Positions 62,161-64,000 of a stretch of DNA of 64,000 nucleotides are shown here, in pieces. Made by a program: the position numbers and the translations under genes. The notes beneath the pieces were generated by a model. That model was not told where the DNA came from. It did not search any database and was given only the letters and a program-made list of their open reading frames with translations. Each line of letters starts with the position of its first letter. The first letter of the stretch is position 1. Source of the stretch: Trichostrongylus colubriformis (Eukaryota > Nematoda > Chromadorea > Rhabditida > Trichostrongylidae). Location of the stretch: NCBI GenBank assembly GCA_963978905.1, contig OZ022261.1:31679686-31743685 (forward strand), written 5' to 3'.

Positions 62161-63235
62161 AGATAGGTTTTTGTGTGGCTGCGTACTAGTATATTGTAAG
62201 TCAAGCTTGTTCTCGAAAGATTTTCTGCATTTTACGAATTTCCCTCCATTTTTCGAAAAAAAATCTGCGAGGCGAGCCACCTATTACTTCTCCTAAAAGT
62301 TGAGGTCAAGAGAGATTGAGAAGTGGGCCGAAAAACAACCCTGAAATGATCTCTTTTGTCACTCAACCAAAATAAGACCCATCTCCCAAGGAGTCCACAG
62401 CACAAGGCTGACCCTGTACATATTTACTTTGGTCCCGTGATGAATTGGCTTTTCGAAATTGCGCTATACTTTCGAAAACGCAAGCGAGCGCATCGCGTGT
62501 TGTATATGACCGCCGCACACTATAGATTCAGTGGCCTACGAAATACGTCAACAGTGGCCGTAAGTCAGAATGGGAATAAAGTTCCGAGAAAAACAACGAA
62601 AATATCTTACATCGATTGCTGATTCGTCGTAGGGTCAGTTTAGCGTCGGGGCTCAAATGCCTGAGTTCATTTTCCCTTGCTTTCAGCACATAACGTCGCT
62701 TTGTCGCCCAACGATTGTACTCCTCCAGTTGCTTAGCAGTGAGTAATGAAACCGCCAGCGCTTGTATCTGGAAAAATATTCAGCTCAGTTCCATTGAATT
62801 GGGCGATTAGCAGGCCAGGGTTTGTATTCAGCGTGTTATGTATGAAGCAGTGATTTCTTTGGAGATATCATGGAATCCACGAGTTTCCGATTATGACGAG
62901 CTAAAAAAGAAGTTTCGAAAGAAAGTCGTTTTAGGAGCGACCTGCATAAACGAGTCTTTACAGTTGGAGTAATTTTCTGGAACGCTGTAGGCTCCGAATG
63001 TCTATGGACAACTATGACCGAGTAGTAAAACAATAATGGAAATTAATTGAAGAAGAGCAATTTCGTGCCCAACTGTATGCGCAATTACCGATCAGCTTTA
63101 TTTGATAGTGGTATCATTCACACGACGACAGACATTCTGTTTTTTGAGAAAGGGGCCGTATGGCTTCTACAATTAAACTGTAGAGATCCAGGGAGGTCTG
63201 TGACTTCGCGGTTAAAGACGCGCCTAAGCTATTTA
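62161..63235. other. Intergenic sequence with a repeat R2 core
   Basis: A block at about 62,490-62,540 (TGACCGCCGCACACTATAGA) matches 20,660 and 10,660. No exon or RNA gene seen. Confidence 0.4.
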
Positions 63236-63575
63236 TAGGCAGTGGCATGGTTGATATGAGTAATAAGAACTCCTAAAGTGAGTCTCCAAAATGAAAACTA
63301 TTGGTCTCGGAGTACTGAATGTGGCGAAAGTTCGATGAGAAAGACCGCCCGAGCTTCATAAGAGCCGTCTTCCTCTACTGCTGCCATTTGCCCTGACAGG
63401 TCCCGCTCCATTCGCTGACAGGGCCTGCCTAGTTTTGGAGTCAACGATGGGAGGGCGTCTCATTTCTTGGGTTTTTGCCGCTCTGCTTTTTCTTTACTTT
63501 GGAACCAGTATACACCTGGACGTTCGTATTCAATGATCTTCTAACATTCGGCCTTAATCACCCCTAGGGCTGTCT
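63236..63575 (+). repeat. Diverged copy of the intron-5 MITE
   Basis: AGGCAGTGGCATGG at the left, AAGAACTCCTAAAGTGAGTC, TTTTTCTTTACTTTGGAACC, GTATTCAATGATCTT and TTCGGCCTTAATCACCCCTA follow the order of the element at 47,906-48,219. The terminal repeats are decayed here. Confidence 0.65.
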
Positions 63576-64000
63576 TCAACAATAAGCGCGCTCCGCCCAC
63601 AAGCGAGCGTGTCACATACTGTGATGACCGCAGCCACGGACGCACGTGACTCCACCGGTGCGATGGCGCGCGCTGAAAACGCGTTCGCCAAAATTTGGAT
63701 GCAAAAAGTGGCAAAAGGTGAGGTACTATTCTTGCGTTTTCGATAATTCCATTTCGTACCCTGGAAATAAGTGCCCAGAGAGACTGACACGTTATAGATA
63801 TTGGTAACTGTTCACTAACGACAATTCTAAGCAACGATTATTTCGCAATAGAGGGGCCCACATTAGAGAATCGTTCACAGAAATTTGACTTTCCCTTGTT
63901 CTCATACAGTACAGTAGAGCGGCAGTCACGTGCTTGGGAGATCATTTGGGAAGGAAGCCAAGATGAATTGGTCAATAGGATCGGAGACCGTCACCATCGC
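63576..64000. other. Unassigned sequence at the window edge
   Basis: No recognised gene. Minus-strand open frames (97 and 78 codons) overlap each other in different frames and carry no motif. Confidence 0.4.

Overview
The window reads as nematode nuclear DNA. It has an intron-rich animal receptor gene with compact nematode-style splice acceptors (TTTTCAG/TTTTAG), a likely spliced-leader acceptor three bases before the start codon, fragments of Tc1-like, mariner-like and non-LTR elements, and many poly-G/poly-C tracts. Kilobase-scale introns loaded with fold-back repeats suggest a strongylid or hookworm-like parasite rather than Caenorhabditis. That last step is inference from gene texture only.

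One protein-coding gene can be assembled with confidence: a biogenic-amine GPCR on the + strand, about 38,989-56,375. At least nine exons cover all seven membrane helices, with D3.32, a DRY motif, CWLPFF in TM6 and NPFLY in TM7. It belongs to the nematode tyramine/octopamine receptor group. A tyra-3-like identity is my best guess, not a proven one. Eight exon junctions agree in reading phase; the junction between the ICL3 exon at 51,973-52,110 and the TM6 exon near 55,709 is unresolved.

Positions 1-38,900 hold no gene I can recognise. They carry a reverse-transcriptase fragment (226-690), a palindromic Tc1-like element flanked by TA (2,069-3,572), other fold-back elements (8,551-8,790; 9,461-10,581; 27,056-27,282; 34,792-34,946), a mariner graveyard (13,759-14,985), two related copies of a terminally inverted element (about 20,890-21,800 and 31,530-32,420), and scattered SINE-like units with tRNA-type A/B boxes. 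A MITE-like element (38,179-38,430) and a degenerate minisatellite (37,119-37,430) lie just upstream of the receptor.

Inside the receptor, introns hold more repeats. Two points bear on function. The ICL3 exon, with two PKA-type sites, has a length divisible by three and lies between long inverted-repeat arms. The 78-nt intron that splits the DRY motif is open and in frame. Positions 56,400-64,000 contain repeats and anonymous sequence. Coordinates of repeat boundaries were read by eye and are approximate unless a perfect terminal repeat is stated.
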